Assembly (NCBI RefSeq): GCF_000495435.3
Contig: NZ_AXUN02000177.1
Location: 1 to 32,061, forward strand
From: Youngiibacter fragilis 232.1
GTDB lineage: Bacteria; Bacillota; Clostridia; Clostridiales; Clostridiaceae
Direction: 5' to 3'
DNA length: 32,061 bases
Shown here: piece after piece, positions 1 to 6,913 of the stretch
Layout of the letters: the number at the start of each line of letters is the position of its first letter
Numbering within the stretch: the stretch's first letter is position 1
Made by a program: the position numbers and the translations under genes
Notes under the pieces: generated by a model
Databases searched by the model: none
The model's input: the letters and a program-made list of their open reading frames with translations, nothing else
What the model was told of the DNA's origin: nothing

Positions 1-1332
1 TACGAAAGAATAGCAGAGCAAATGAACATGAAAAGGTACAGACGCTGATGCACTATGTTAACAAAGAGAATCTGGAGGAAGTCCACAAGCAGCAGCCAAA
101 GGGCAAAGCCAAGGGTATAGATGGAGAAAGCAAGGAAACCTATGAGAAGGATCTTGATTCCAACATCGCTGAACTGCTCAAACAGATGAAACAGTTAAGC
201 TATCGCCCACAAGCGGTAAGACGGGCCTATATACCTAAAGCTGGAAGCGACAAGATGAGGCCATTGGGAATACCTGCATACAGGGATCGTCTTGTACAAG
301 GAGTCATGCAGAGGGTGCTTGACCAAATCTACGAAGGGAAATTCTATGACTTCTCCTATGGGTTTCGAGCAGGCAGAAGCTGTCATCAGGCAATACGAGA
401 AGTTAATCAGATAATCATGACAAAGAAAATAAATTGCGTGGTTGATGCCGATATTGAAGGCTTCTTTGACAACGTAGACCATGAGTGGCTGATGAAATTC
501 CTTGAGCATGATATAGCTGACAAGAACTTTCTGCGATATATCAAGCGATTTCTGAAGGCAGGAGCAATGGAAGACATGAAATACCATGAGAGTGACAAAG
601 GAACTCGGCAAGGAGGTCTGATCTCGCCGGTGCTTGAAAACATATACCTGCACTATGTGCTAGATGTATGGTTTGACATAGTGGTAAGGAAGCACTGCAA
701 AGGTGAAGCGTACATGGTACGTTACGTCGATGACTTTGTGTGCATGTTCCAATACGAAAATGAAGCCAATAATTTCTTCAATGCGCTGCAACTGAGGCTT
801 GGGAAATTCGGACTGAAACTGGCTAAGGACAAAAGCCGAATTATCCGGTTCGGACGATTCGCCAAACAAAACAGTGCAAACAGCAAAACTGAGACCTTCG
901 ACTTTCTAGGCTTCACCCACATCAACGGGAAAACCCAAAAAGGGAAATATACTGTGCTGCACCGAACCAGCAAGAAGAAGCTAAAGGCAAAGAAGCAGGC
1001 AGTGAAAGATTGGCTGACAGCAAACACGCATGGTGAGCCTTCAGAAGTAATTAAACTGCTCAATCTTAAACTGGCAGGACACTACAGGTATTATGGCATA
1101 TCGAGGAGTCAGAGAGCATGTCTGTCTTGGAAGAGGTATAAAATGTTGTTGGAGAATCATCCAATAATAGAGCCAAGGCCATATGTGGACATCTGGCAAG
1201 CTTTGTAAGGATTGTATTAAGAGCCCGTTGCCTTAATAGGGCACGACGGGTTCTGTGAGGGGCAGAGACAGAACCTCACGAATAATATAAATATGTATAT
1301 AAGTGAGGTGAAAGTCGAGCTGTCTACTCGAC
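1..1332 (+). mobile_element. Group II intron, 3' portion (5' part outside window)
   Basis: The ribozyme 3' end is readable after the maturase ORF. Domain V lies at 1221-1253, with the AGC triad in its 5' strand and outer arms that pair as GAGCCCGT with ACGGGTTC. Domain VI follows: GAG (1257-1259) and GGCAG (1261-1265) pair with CTC (1327-1329) and CTGTC (1320-1324), leaving a U-A bulge at 1325-1326 whose A would be the branch point. Inside it is a second stem, CCTCAC with GTGAGG, around an AT-rich loop. The end 'CTACTCGAC' (1324-1332) is the usual 3' terminus of many bacterial group II introns, so the 3' exon should begin at 1333. The 5' intron end and 5' exon are not in the window, so intactness cannot be judged. 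Confidence 0.88.
3..1208 (+). CDS. ltrA: Group II intron reverse transcriptase/maturase (5'-truncated by window edge)
   Basis: This is the intron-encoded protein that helps the intron RNA fold and splice and reverse-transcribes it during retrohoming. The frame is open from base 3, so the ATG at 48 is probably internal and the real start lies left of the window. Counting from that ATG, the reverse transcriptase palm carries 'RYVDD' with the catalytic YVDD at 226-229, preceded by the RT motifs around 'KMRPLGIPAYRDRLVQ' and 'GTRQGGLISPVLENIYL'. The maturase domain X region ends with 'LAGHYRYYGIS'. No HNH endonuclease domain follows; the protein stops 12 bases before domain V. That fits endonuclease-less intron classes. 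The ORF is undamaged as far as visible. Confidence 0.93.
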   Translation, partial: RKNSRANEHEKVQTLMHYVNKENLEEVHKQQPKGKAKGIDGESKETYEKDLDSNIAELLKQMKQLSYRPQAVRRAYIPKAGSDKMRPLGIPAYRDRLVQGVMQRVLDQIYEGKFYDFSYGFRAGRSCHQAIREVNQIIMTKKINCVVDADIEGFFDNVDHEWLMKFLEHDIADKNFLRYIKRFLKAGAMEDMKYHESDKGTRQGGLISPVLENIYLHYVLDVWFDIVVRKHCKGEAYMVRYVDDFVCMFQYENEANNFFNALQLRLGKFGLKLAKDKSRIIRFGRFAKQNSANSKTETFDFLGFTHINGKTQKGKYTVLHRTSKKKLKAKKQAVKDWLTANTHGEPSEVIKLLNLKLAGHYRYYGISRSQRACLSWKRYKMLLENHPIIEPRPYVDIWQAL

Positions 1333-1337
1333 ATTTT

Positions 1338-2090
1338 GTGGAAAACCATATTCTGCTTCAAGAGGACGAGAGCCTTGAGGATCTGCAGCTTAAGGGGCTT
1401 GTGATTATTCAGAAGAAAAAGGGTTTCAGGTTCGGTGTGGACGCGGTGCTTCTATCGCATTTCTCGAGCATAAGGAAAGGTGCGAGGGTCATGGACCTGT
1501 GCACTGGAACAGGGATAATTCCAGTCCTCCTTGCAGGGAAGACCGAGGCCTCTGAAATTTTAGGACTTGAGATCCAGAAGGATTTTGCATCGATGGCAAA
1601 ACGTACGATAACGATCAATAGCCTGCAGGACAGGGTTTCAATAATCGAGGGCGACTTGAAGGACCATAAACTCTTGAAGGGTCAGGGGCTGTTTGATGCT
1701 GTCACTGTAAATCCGCCCTACAAGAAAAAGCATTCGGGAATCAGAAATCCTGAAGATACTCTTGCAATCGCGAGGCATGAGGTTGCATTGGAGCTTGAAG
1801 ATGTCATAATGGCATCGAAGATCCTTCTTAAGGATGGCGGAAGGCTGTTTATGGTCCACAGGCCTGAGAGGATCGCAGACATACTTGAGCTTATGAGGAA
1901 GCATAAGATTGAGCCCAAAAGGATACAGACAGTGCACCCAACCTTTGGAAAGGCTCCGAACATAGTGTTGGTTGAAGGACAGAAGTATGGCGGTGAATTC
2001 CTGAAATGGGCAGAACCGATATATGTCTATTCTGATAATGGAGGTTACTCGGACCAGATAAGAGAAATCTATGGAGATGATCGAAGATGA
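1338..2090 (+). CDS. trmN6: tRNA1(Val) (adenine(37)-N6)-methyltransferase family protein (YfiC/TrmN6-like)
   Basis: A class I SAM-dependent methyltransferase. The SAM-binding motif is 'VMDLCTGTGIIP', and the N6-amino-methyltransferase signature NPPY appears in 'AVTVNPPYKKK'. Start choice: an ATG at 1293 is in frame, but it lies inside intron domain VI, so residues from it are intron sequence. Family-like sequence begins at the GTG at 1338 ('ENHILLQEDESLEDLQLKG'), 5 nt into the 3' exon, giving about 250 aa. There is no ribosome binding site just ahead of that GTG in the unspliced sequence; the native one (or a further upstream start) would be in the 5' exon outside the window. The stop overlaps rsmI by 4 bp (ATGA), and trmN6-rsmI adjacency is common in Firmicutes (yabB/yabC region of Bacillus). 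Exact tRNA substrate is inferred from family. Confidence 0.85.
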   Translation: MENHILLQEDESLEDLQLKGLVIIQKKKGFRFGVDAVLLSHFSSIRKGARVMDLCTGTGIIPVLLAGKTEASEILGLEIQKDFASMAKRTITINSLQDRVSIIEGDLKDHKLLKGQGLFDAVTVNPPYKKKHSGIRNPEDTLAIARHEVALELEDVIMASKILLKDGGRLFMVHRPERIADILELMRKHKIEPKRIQTVHPTFGKAPNIVLVEGQKYGGEFLKWAEPIYVYSDNGGYSDQIREIYGDDRR

Positions 2091-2926
2091 CAAAGCTTTA
2101 TATAGTTCCAACTCCCATCGGTAATCTGGGCGACATGACGATTAGGGCACTTGATGTGCTTAAGAACTGCGATGCCATAGCATGCGAAGACACAAGGGTT
2201 ACCTCGAAGCTGCTGTCAAGATATGACATCAGGAAACCGCTCATTGGCTACAGGGAGCACAACGAGGTAAGAAGCGGGGATTTCATACTTGAAAGAGTCA
2301 GAAACGGAGAAAACATAGCTCTTGTGACTGATGCCGGAATGCCTGGAATTTCTGACCCGGGTGAAGTGGTAATCAAGGCCGCAATAAGGGAAGGGGTGGA
2401 GTTTGAGGTGTTGCCAGGTCCTTCCGCGGCTGTAACAGCACTTGTATCTTCAGGCCTTTATACCGGAAGGCATACCTTTCTGGGCTTTATCGGCAAGTCA
2501 CGTAAGGAGAAGAGAGATGTCCTTACGGAATACAAGGACAGGACTGAGACTTTAATAATATATGAGGCTCCGCACAGGCTTAAAGATACGCTGGATGCAA
2601 TGCTCGAAGTCCTTGGGGACAGGGAGGCATGCGCGTCCAGGGAGATCACAAAGCTTCATGAAGAGCATATTCGAGGCAGGATCAGCGGGCTGGTTGAAAC
2701 GTTCAAGGAAAAGGAACCAAGGGGTGAATTCGTGATCTGCATATCCGGAAGGACAAGGCAGGAATTGAATGAGGAAAAAGCGCTGGCCTTCAGTGAAATG
2801 TCAATCAGGGAACATCTTCAGAAGGTAATGGATTCTGGAATAGACAAGAAGGAAGCAATATCTGTCGTTGCAAAAGAAAGAGGCATACCGAAAAAAGAGG
2901 TCTACAAGGAAAGTTTGAATATTTAA
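2087..2926 (+). CDS. rsmI: 16S rRNA (cytidine(1402)-2'-O)-methyltransferase RsmI
   Basis: A tetrapyrrole-methylase-fold (TP_methylase) enzyme of 279 aa, the normal length for RsmI, which 2'-O-methylates C1402 in the decoding centre of 16S rRNA using SAM. The N-terminus 'YIVPTPIGNLGDMTIRAL' and the following 'ACEDTR' are the family signature. 'VTDAGMPGISDPG' and 'LPGPSAAVTALVSSGL' form the SAM-binding core. The C-terminal part is a basic helical tail with 'KKEAISVVAKERGIPKKEVY', typical of RsmI. The start codon overlaps the stop of the upstream methyltransferase, so the two are translationally coupled. No strong terminator follows before the next gene. Confidence 0.95.
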   Translation: MTKLYIVPTPIGNLGDMTIRALDVLKNCDAIACEDTRVTSKLLSRYDIRKPLIGYREHNEVRSGDFILERVRNGENIALVTDAGMPGISDPGEVVIKAAIREGVEFEVLPGPSAAVTALVSSGLYTGRHTFLGFIGKSRKEKRDVLTEYKDRTETLIIYEAPHRLKDTLDAMLEVLGDREACASREITKLHEEHIRGRISGLVETFKEKEPRGEFVICISGRTRQELNEEKALAFSEMSIREHLQKVMDSGIDKKEAISVVAKERGIPKKEVYKESLNI

Positions 2927-2954
2927 TACTCGGATTATATGGTAAAATATAACG

Positions 2955-2970
2955 TATAATACAGTATAAT
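2955..2970 (+). promoter_or_regulatory. Possible -10 boxes upstream of the DUF1836 gene
   Basis: Two perfect TATAAT hexamers (2955-2960 and 2965-2970) lie in an AT-rich intergenic stretch 20-40 bp before the TTG start. No convincing TTGACA-like -35 sits at 16-18 bp from either. A TTGAAT at 2915-2920 pairs better with TATGGT at 2938-2943. The promoter is therefore plausible but not placed with certainty. Confidence 0.35.
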
Positions 2971-2992
2971 TTGTGAGAGAAGGTGGACGCTA

Positions 2993-3589
2993 TTGCATGA
3001 ACTGGAGAAATCGGTAAATCTTGGAGACCTTAATCTAAACGTAAAGAACCTTGCCAGGACCACTTTGATTCCGATTGAGGATTTTCCTAAGTATGACCTG
3101 TTCCTGTCCCAGGTAATCGAATTCCTGGAGACTGTGTTCAAGGATGAGAAGTATACAGTGAATATCATCCAGAACTACATCAAGAATGAGATAATTACAA
3201 AGCCAGTGGATGGGAAGAAGAAGGGTTATACAAGAATACATCTAATAGAGCTTTTCTTCATCAGTTACATGAGGCCAGTCCTCACAATGGAAGAGATCCG
3301 CAAGGTGTTCAGGCTTGCATTCAACAATATAAATGACAGGTCTGATGATATTATTTCCTTTGAGACTGCATATGAGATCTTCTACAATATCCAGAGGAAC
3401 AAGGATATATTCGATATGAACAAGGGCATATTCAGCAATACGAAGCTCGAAAACATAGTCAGTACTTTGAATTTAAAGGATGCTGACAGGGACAGGATAA
3501 AGACTTTCATTGCTGTGATGGCGCTCATTTCCGAAGCCAGCTTCATAAAGACAAGCGTAAAAAGTTTGATTCTTGACTCCAAGGATTAG
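2993..3589 (+). CDS. DUF1836 domain-containing protein
   Basis: A 198-aa soluble protein that matches the DUF1836 family in pattern, with no signal peptide or membrane segment. The central region (about residues 40-130) holds the family hallmark: 'YTRIHLIELFFISYMRPVL' followed by 'TMEEIRKVFRLAFNN', helical segments reminiscent of a MerR-like or winged-helix DNA-binding unit. Molecular function is not known; a regulator is a guess from the fold-like pattern. The start is a TTG at 2993 with AGGTGG 6 nt upstream; the ATG frame around 2997 does not continue this protein. A small yvrJ gene follows 42 bp later and a terminator at 3907, so the two are probably co-transcribed. Confidence 0.8.
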   Translation: MHELEKSVNLGDLNLNVKNLARTTLIPIEDFPKYDLFLSQVIEFLETVFKDEKYTVNIIQNYIKNEIITKPVDGKKKGYTRIHLIELFFISYMRPVLTMEEIRKVFRLAFNNINDRSDDIISFETAYEIFYNIQRNKDIFDMNKGIFSNTKLENIVSTLNLKDADRDRIKTFIAVMALISEASFIKTSVKSLILDSKD

Positions 3590-3611
3590 CATTTCGCAGG
3601 AATCCTGCATA

Positions 3612-3631
3612 TTTATCACAGGGGTGATAAA
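3612..3631 (+). promoter_or_regulatory. Hairpin carrying the yvrJ ribosome binding site
   Basis: TTTATCAC (3612-3619) and GTGATAAA (3624-3631) form a perfect 8-bp stem with the 4-nt loop AGGG, ending immediately before the ATG at 3632. The Shine-Dalgarno core AGGGGTG (3620-3626) covers the loop and enters the 3' arm. Pairing could lower or gate initiation; a regulatory role is inference. A second small dyad, GCAGGA-A-TCCTGC, lies at 3597-3609. Confidence 0.5.
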
Positions 3632-3778
3632 ATGGATGTTCTCATAAGTGCGGTGTCAGACATAGGATTCCCTATGGTCGTTGCTATTTATCTCCTTACT
3701 CGGATCGAGGGGAAAATGGAGAGCCTGACTGTAAGCATCAACAATCTGTCGACCATACTGGACCAGAATCTGAAGTGA
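3632..3778 (+). CDS. yvrJ: YvrJ family small protein
   Basis: A 48-residue ORF. The pattern 'IGFPMVVAIYLLTRIEGKME' is the hallmark of the YvrJ family: a short hydrophobic, probably membrane-inserted helix ending in LxxRIEGK(L/M)E, followed by an amphipathic helix 'LTVSINNLSTILDQNLK'. Function is unknown. In many Clostridia and Bacilli, yvrJ-like genes sit beside DUF1659 and DUF2922 genes; here that pair is instead at the other end of the window (31448-31889). The start ATG is preceded by AGGGGTG at 5 nt spacing, within a hairpin. Likely in one transcript with the DUF1836 gene. Confidence 0.82.
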   Translation: MDVLISAVSDIGFPMVVAIYLLTRIEGKMESLTVSINNLSTILDQNLK

Positions 3779-3906
3779 TTCCAATATTCTTACAAAATTT
3801 CCATGAGGGACACACAATGGTAACTTCTGTCTGCTAAATTGGAAATATGAAGAATCCCCTTTATCAACATTATTTTGCAGCATAATTGTTTATGCTCTCT
3901 CCTTTG
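3779..3906. other. Non-coding gap before terminator
   Basis: AT-rich sequence between yvrJ and its terminator. I see no credible ORF with a ribosome binding site on either strand, only a small dyad GCATAA-ttgt-TTATGC near its right end. It is probably the 3' untranslated region of the DUF1836-yvrJ transcript. Confidence 0.4.
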
Positions 3907-3935
3907 AAGCTCCTAATCGGGGGCTTTCTTTTTTT
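3907..3935 (+). terminator. Rho-independent terminator of the DUF1836-yvrJ unit
   Basis: AAGCTCC (3907-3913) pairs with GGGGCTT (3920-3926), including one G-U pair, around a short TAATCG loop. A T-rich run, TTTCTTTTTTT, follows through 3935. Orientation fits the upstream plus-strand genes. Confidence 0.75.
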
Positions 3936-3963
3936 AAGCAAAAGGACCGGAAAAATCCGGTCC
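3936..3963 (-). terminator. Rho-independent terminator of the selenoprotein gene
   Basis: Read on the minus strand, GGACCGGA-TTTT-TCCGGTCC (3963 to 3944) is a perfect 8-bp stem followed by TTTTGCTT. It begins 10 bp after the stop codon of the minus-strand HesB-like gene. The T-run is short, so efficiency may be moderate. Confidence 0.65.
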
Positions 3964-3972
3964 ATCGTAATG

Positions 3973-4275
3973 TCAGCAGTCAGATGCAGAAAGGTCCCTT
4001 CCTCTTTCGCTCATAAGAACGAATCTGCTTCCAAAAAAAGTCTTGATATACTTAATCCGGACATTCTGGAAAAAGAATGCCATATCTCCATCCGCTGCGA
4101 TCCTTATTCCGTCCTGTTCGTATACTTCGTCCTCTTTAGATAGTTCACCCTGAACTATTTCGAAACTCGGGCCACCTCAGCCAAAGCCCATCATGGCTAT
4201 CCTGTATACATTTCCTTCCTTCTTGAGCTGCTTCTTCATCTCTTCGATAGTATTCTCATCTATATGAATCTGCAT
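3973..4275 (-). CDS. HesB/IscA-like selenoprotein (in-frame UGA = selenocysteine)
   Basis: On the minus strand an ATG at 4275, preceded by a strong AAAGGAGG at 5 nt, opens a 100-residue frame ending at 3973. It is interrupted only by one TGA at 4177-4179 (codon 33). Translation is 'MQIHIDENTIEEMKKQL...' then 'YRIAMMGFG-U-GGPSFEIV' and ends 'GRDLSASDC'. The G-F-G-U-G-G-P context is that of HesB-related selenoproteins, in which Sec replaces the first conserved Cys of the HesB/IscA iron-sulfur domain. A SECIS-like hairpin lies 22 nt past the UGA. Reading quality continues unchanged after the UGA for 67 codons, and both a terminator and a -10 box frame the gene. Role: probably iron-sulfur cluster handling or a redox function; inference from family. 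The host must carry selA/selB/selC/selD, which are not in this window. Confidence 0.88.
4140..4158 (-). promoter_or_regulatory. Bacterial SECIS-like hairpin
   Basis: In the minus-strand mRNA, AUAGUUC pairs perfectly with GAACUAU (7 bp) around the loop AGGGU. The loop begins 25 nt after the UGA codon, inside the window typical of bacterial SECIS elements, and contains the G-rich/GGU apical motif expected for SelB binding. The stem is also coding sequence (residues around 'EIVQGELS'). Confidence 0.78.
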
Positions 4276-4303
4276 GATATCCTCCTTTCTTTTGTTTTTA
4301 AAG

Positions 4304-4309
4304 ATTATA
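4304..4309 (-). promoter_or_regulatory. -10 box of the selenoprotein promoter
   Basis: Minus-strand TATAAT lies 28 bp upstream of the start codon. The -35 position holds only a weak match (TTCATT at 17 bp). The two divergent genes share this short intergenic region. Confidence 0.45.
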
Positions 4310-4373
4310 TCATGTTAGAACGGATAAATGAAGGGGAGCAGAAATTTCAATGTCTGGGGAACTTTTGTCATCA

Positions 4374-4404
4374 TTGCCATTTGGTGACTTCTATCGTCTA
4401 TAAT
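4374..4404 (+). promoter_or_regulatory. Putative promoter of the helicase gene
   Basis: TTGCCA (4374-4379) and TATAAT (4399-4404) are good matches to sigma-A hexamers, but the 19-bp spacer is longer than the usual 17. The ATG is 28 bp downstream, with GAGGTG as ribosome binding site. Confidence 0.4.
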
Positions 4405-4432
4405 ATAGGAAGTACTGAATTCGAGGTGCACG

Positions 4433-6748
4433 ATGACCGAGGTTAAGATATCTGTAAGAAATTTGATTGAATTTGTCCTGAGGAATGGAGACATATCATC
4501 AAAGTCCGCTGCTTCAAGTCCTGCAAGGTTGGAGGAAGGGACAAGAGCCCATATCGCACATCAGAAGATGCGGTTGGAGGAGGATAGTTCATATATCAAG
4601 GAATACTACCTTAAGCATACCAGGGAAATAGACGGGTACCTTTTTACCGTTGACGGCAGGGCTGACGGACTGGTACACGACAAGTATATAGAAGAGATCA
4701 AATCAACCTATGTGCCGCTGGATGACATAGAGGACGGCAGCCTTCTGCACTGGGCTCAGGTCATGTTCTATGGCTTCATGTACCTTGAGGACAAAAAGGG
4801 AGAAGAGATTAATCTGAAGCTTACCTACTGCAATCTGGATGACAGTATCCACAAGACCTTCGAAAGGCTTTATACACTTGATGAGCTGAGGTCATTTGTT
4901 GAGAGAGTCGTTACAGGATATATGAGGTTCATCAGAGAAAGGCTTAGATGGCAGGAGTTGAGGGATGTATCCCTGAAGGTCCTCGATTTTCCTTTTGAGC
5001 GTTATCGGGAGGGGCAGAGGGAGCTTGCTGTTGCTGTCTATGGAACCATAAAGGAGGGAAGGAAGCTCTTCGCTCAGGCTCCTACGGGAACGGGGAAGAC
5101 CGTTTCCACACTCTTTCCTTCTCTTAAGGCTCTTGGGGAGGGACTTCTTGACAGGATATTCTACCTGACTTCAAAGGGGACGGGAAAGACAGTTGCAGAA
5201 GAGACTGCAGATGTCCTAAAGGCAAAAGGAGCACGCATAAGGACACTTACACTCACGGGGAAGGAAAAGGCATGCCTGAACGAGACTGTTGAATGCGAGC
5301 CTGAAAAATGCCCGTACGCCAAAGGCCATCTTGACAGGATAAATGAATGTCTTCTTGAAATGCTTCAGAATGAGGAGACCTTCACCAGGGAGAAGCTCGA
5401 GGAATATGCGATTAAGCATATGGTTTGTCCGTTCGAGATGTCACTGGATATGTCACTATTCTCAGACCTCATCATATGTGACTACAACTATGCCTTTGAC
5501 CCGAGAGTATACCTCAGGCGGTTCTTCGTGGACATCAGGGAAAAGTACATGTTCCTTGTCGATGAAGCACATAACCTTGTAGACCGCTCAAGGGAGATGT
5601 ACAGTTCAACATTACTTAAGTCAGAAGTCATGGAAGCTAAGAAAGCTGCAAAGGGCAAGTCCAGGAAGCTAGAAAAGTCGTTAGGCGACTTGAACAAGAT
5701 ATTCATAGCCGAGCGCAAGGAACTTGAGGTAATAGGTGGCAGGCGGACTTCAAATGCCGTACCTGAAGAGCTGCTCCAGTATGCTGAGAAGTTCATAACT
5801 GCCTTTGAAGCATTCCAGAAAGATCATCCTGATGAATTTGAAGAAAAGGAGAAGATACTTGACCTGTTTTTCAAAGCTCACAATTTTGTTGCAGCAGGAG
5901 CAATGTTCAGGGAAGGCTATATCGCATATGCGGAATCCAGTCCGAACGATGTCAGGTTCAGGATATTCTGCATGGATCCGGGTGAGATACTCATTGAAAT
6001 CTTCAAAAGGGCCAGGTCAGCAGTAATATTTTCAGCGACACTTACTCCAATGAAATACTATATGGACGTACTTGGAGGTGAAGAAGGGGATTACAGGATG
6101 GTGCTGAAGTCTCCGTTCCCAAAGGAAAATCTCCAGGTGTTCCTTGACCGTCGGATAGACACAAGATTCAGCGCGAGGGAGAATAGCTTCGAAGGGATAG
6201 CTGATAATATCCAGGCAATGGCCATGATGAAGAAGGGGAACTATATGGCTTTCTTCCCATCGTACAAGTACATGAACAATGTATATGAGGTGTTCTCAGG
6301 GAAGTACGGCACAATAACTGATACTTTTCTTCAGACTCCTTCAATGGAGGATCAGGAAAGGGAAACAGTCTTGGACAGTTTCAGAAGCCAGCGGGGGAAG
6401 TCATACATAGCCTTCATGGTTCTTGGCGGAGTATTCGCAGAAGGCATAGACCTTAAGGGTGAAGCACTCATTGGTGCCGCGGTGGTAGGGGTAGGATACC
6501 CTCAGGTATCCTTCGAGAGGGACCTTATCAGGGATTATTTTGAAAAGGAAGGACTTGGCTACGAATATGCATACATTTATCCGGGAATGAACAGGGTGCT
6601 TCAGGCTGGCGGAAGAGTAATACGCACCGAAGAGGATAAAGGTACTATCCTGCTGATGGACCTGAGATATTCCTGGAGCTCATTCAAATCTCTATTGCCG
6701 GAGCACTGGCTTCCACTGTTGGAATGGAAGCGAAAGAACCATCTTTGA
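4433..6748 (+). CDS. XPD/DinG-type Fe-S helicase with N-terminal PD-(D/E)XK nuclease-like domain
   Basis: A 771-aa superfamily 2 DNA helicase of the Rad3/XPD/DinG group. Helicase motifs: Walker A 'APTGTGKT' (216-223), DEAH box 'VDEAHN' (D377-H380), motif VI 'QAGGRVIRTEEDKG' near the C-terminus. Four cysteines between motifs I and II (C281, C288, C293, C332) are placed to bind the [4Fe-4S] cluster of this family. The first ~170 residues are a separate domain with 'GTRAH' (H40), 'GRADG' (D78) and 'EEIK' (E88, K90), the H...D...ExK layout of Cas4/RecB-like PD-(D/E)XK nucleases, without the extra Cys cluster of Cas4. Likely role: ATP-driven 5'-3' unwinding coupled to cleavage in DNA repair (inference). 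Stands alone, divergent from the selenoprotein; GAGGTG 4 nt before the ATG. Confidence 0.9.
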   Translation: MTEVKISVRNLIEFVLRNGDISSKSAASSPARLEEGTRAHIAHQKMRLEEDSSYIKEYYLKHTREIDGYLFTVDGRADGLVHDKYIEEIKSTYVPLDDIEDGSLLHWAQVMFYGFMYLEDKKGEEINLKLTYCNLDDSIHKTFERLYTLDELRSFVERVVTGYMRFIRERLRWQELRDVSLKVLDFPFERYREGQRELAVAVYGTIKEGRKLFAQAPTGTGKTVSTLFPSLKALGEGLLDRIFYLTSKGTGKTVAEETADVLKAKGARIRTLTLTGKEKACLNETVECEPEKCPYAKGHLDRINECLLEMLQNEETFTREKLEEYAIKHMVCPFEMSLDMSLFSDLIICDYNYAFDPRVYLRRFFVDIREKYMFLVDEAHNLVDRSREMYSSTLLKSEVMEAKKAAKGKSRKLEKSLGDLNKIFIAERKELEVIGGRRTSNAVPEELLQYAEKFITAFEAFQKDHPDEFEEKEKILDLFFKAHNFVAAGAMFREGYIAYAESSPNDVRFRIFCMDPGEILIEIFKRARSAVIFSATLTPMKYYMDVLGGEEGDYRMVLKSPFPKENLQVFLDRRIDTRFSARENSFEGIADNIQAMAMMKKGNYMAFFPSYKYMNNVYEVFSGKYGTITDTFLQTPSMEDQERETVLDSFRSQRGKSYIAFMVLGGVFAEGIDLKGEALIGAAVVGVGYPQVSFERDLIRDYFEKEGLGYEYAYIYPGMNRVLQAGGRVIRTEEDKGTILLMDLRYSWSSFKSLLPEHWLPLLEWKRKNHL

Positions 6749-6837
6749 GTGAAATTAAAACTGATGCACAAAAGAAACTGATTACATTGGTAATTCAATG
6801 ATTAAATTGTGAATTGTTGGTATTTTGTTAAAATTCA

Positions 6838-6867
6838 TTGACTTCACATAACATTAAATAGTACCAT
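6838..6867 (+). promoter_or_regulatory. Putative promoter of the hydrolase cluster
   Basis: TTGACT (6838-6843) followed 18 bp later by TACCAT (6862-6867), in a very AT-rich 165-bp intergenic region, 46 bp before the first hydrolase start. The -35 is good and the -10 mediocre. No clear terminator for the helicase gene is visible in the same gap. Confidence 0.4.
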
Positions 6868-6913
6868 AGTATTATACAATTATTACATCATACGGAATCA
6901 GTGAGGATATTTA

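Noticed and set aside
1293-1337. N-terminal extension of the methyltransferase from ATG 1293
   Set aside because: These codons lie in intron domain VI and upstream of the 3' splice site; the residues do not resemble the family N-terminus.
1638-2111. 157-codon minus-strand ORF inside the methyltransferase gene
   Set aside because: Antisense shadow; the composition is that of a reverse-frame translation, and it crosses the rsmI start.
3886-4143. Plus-strand ORF of 85 codons
   Set aside because: It is antisense to the selenoprotein gene, begins within a terminator region and has no ribosome binding site or family resemblance.
4177-4179. TGA inside the minus-strand HesB-like frame read as a nonsense mutation (pseudogene)
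   Set aside because: The UGA falls exactly at the Sec position of the HesB-related family, is followed by a SECIS-like hairpin, and the frame has no other defect.
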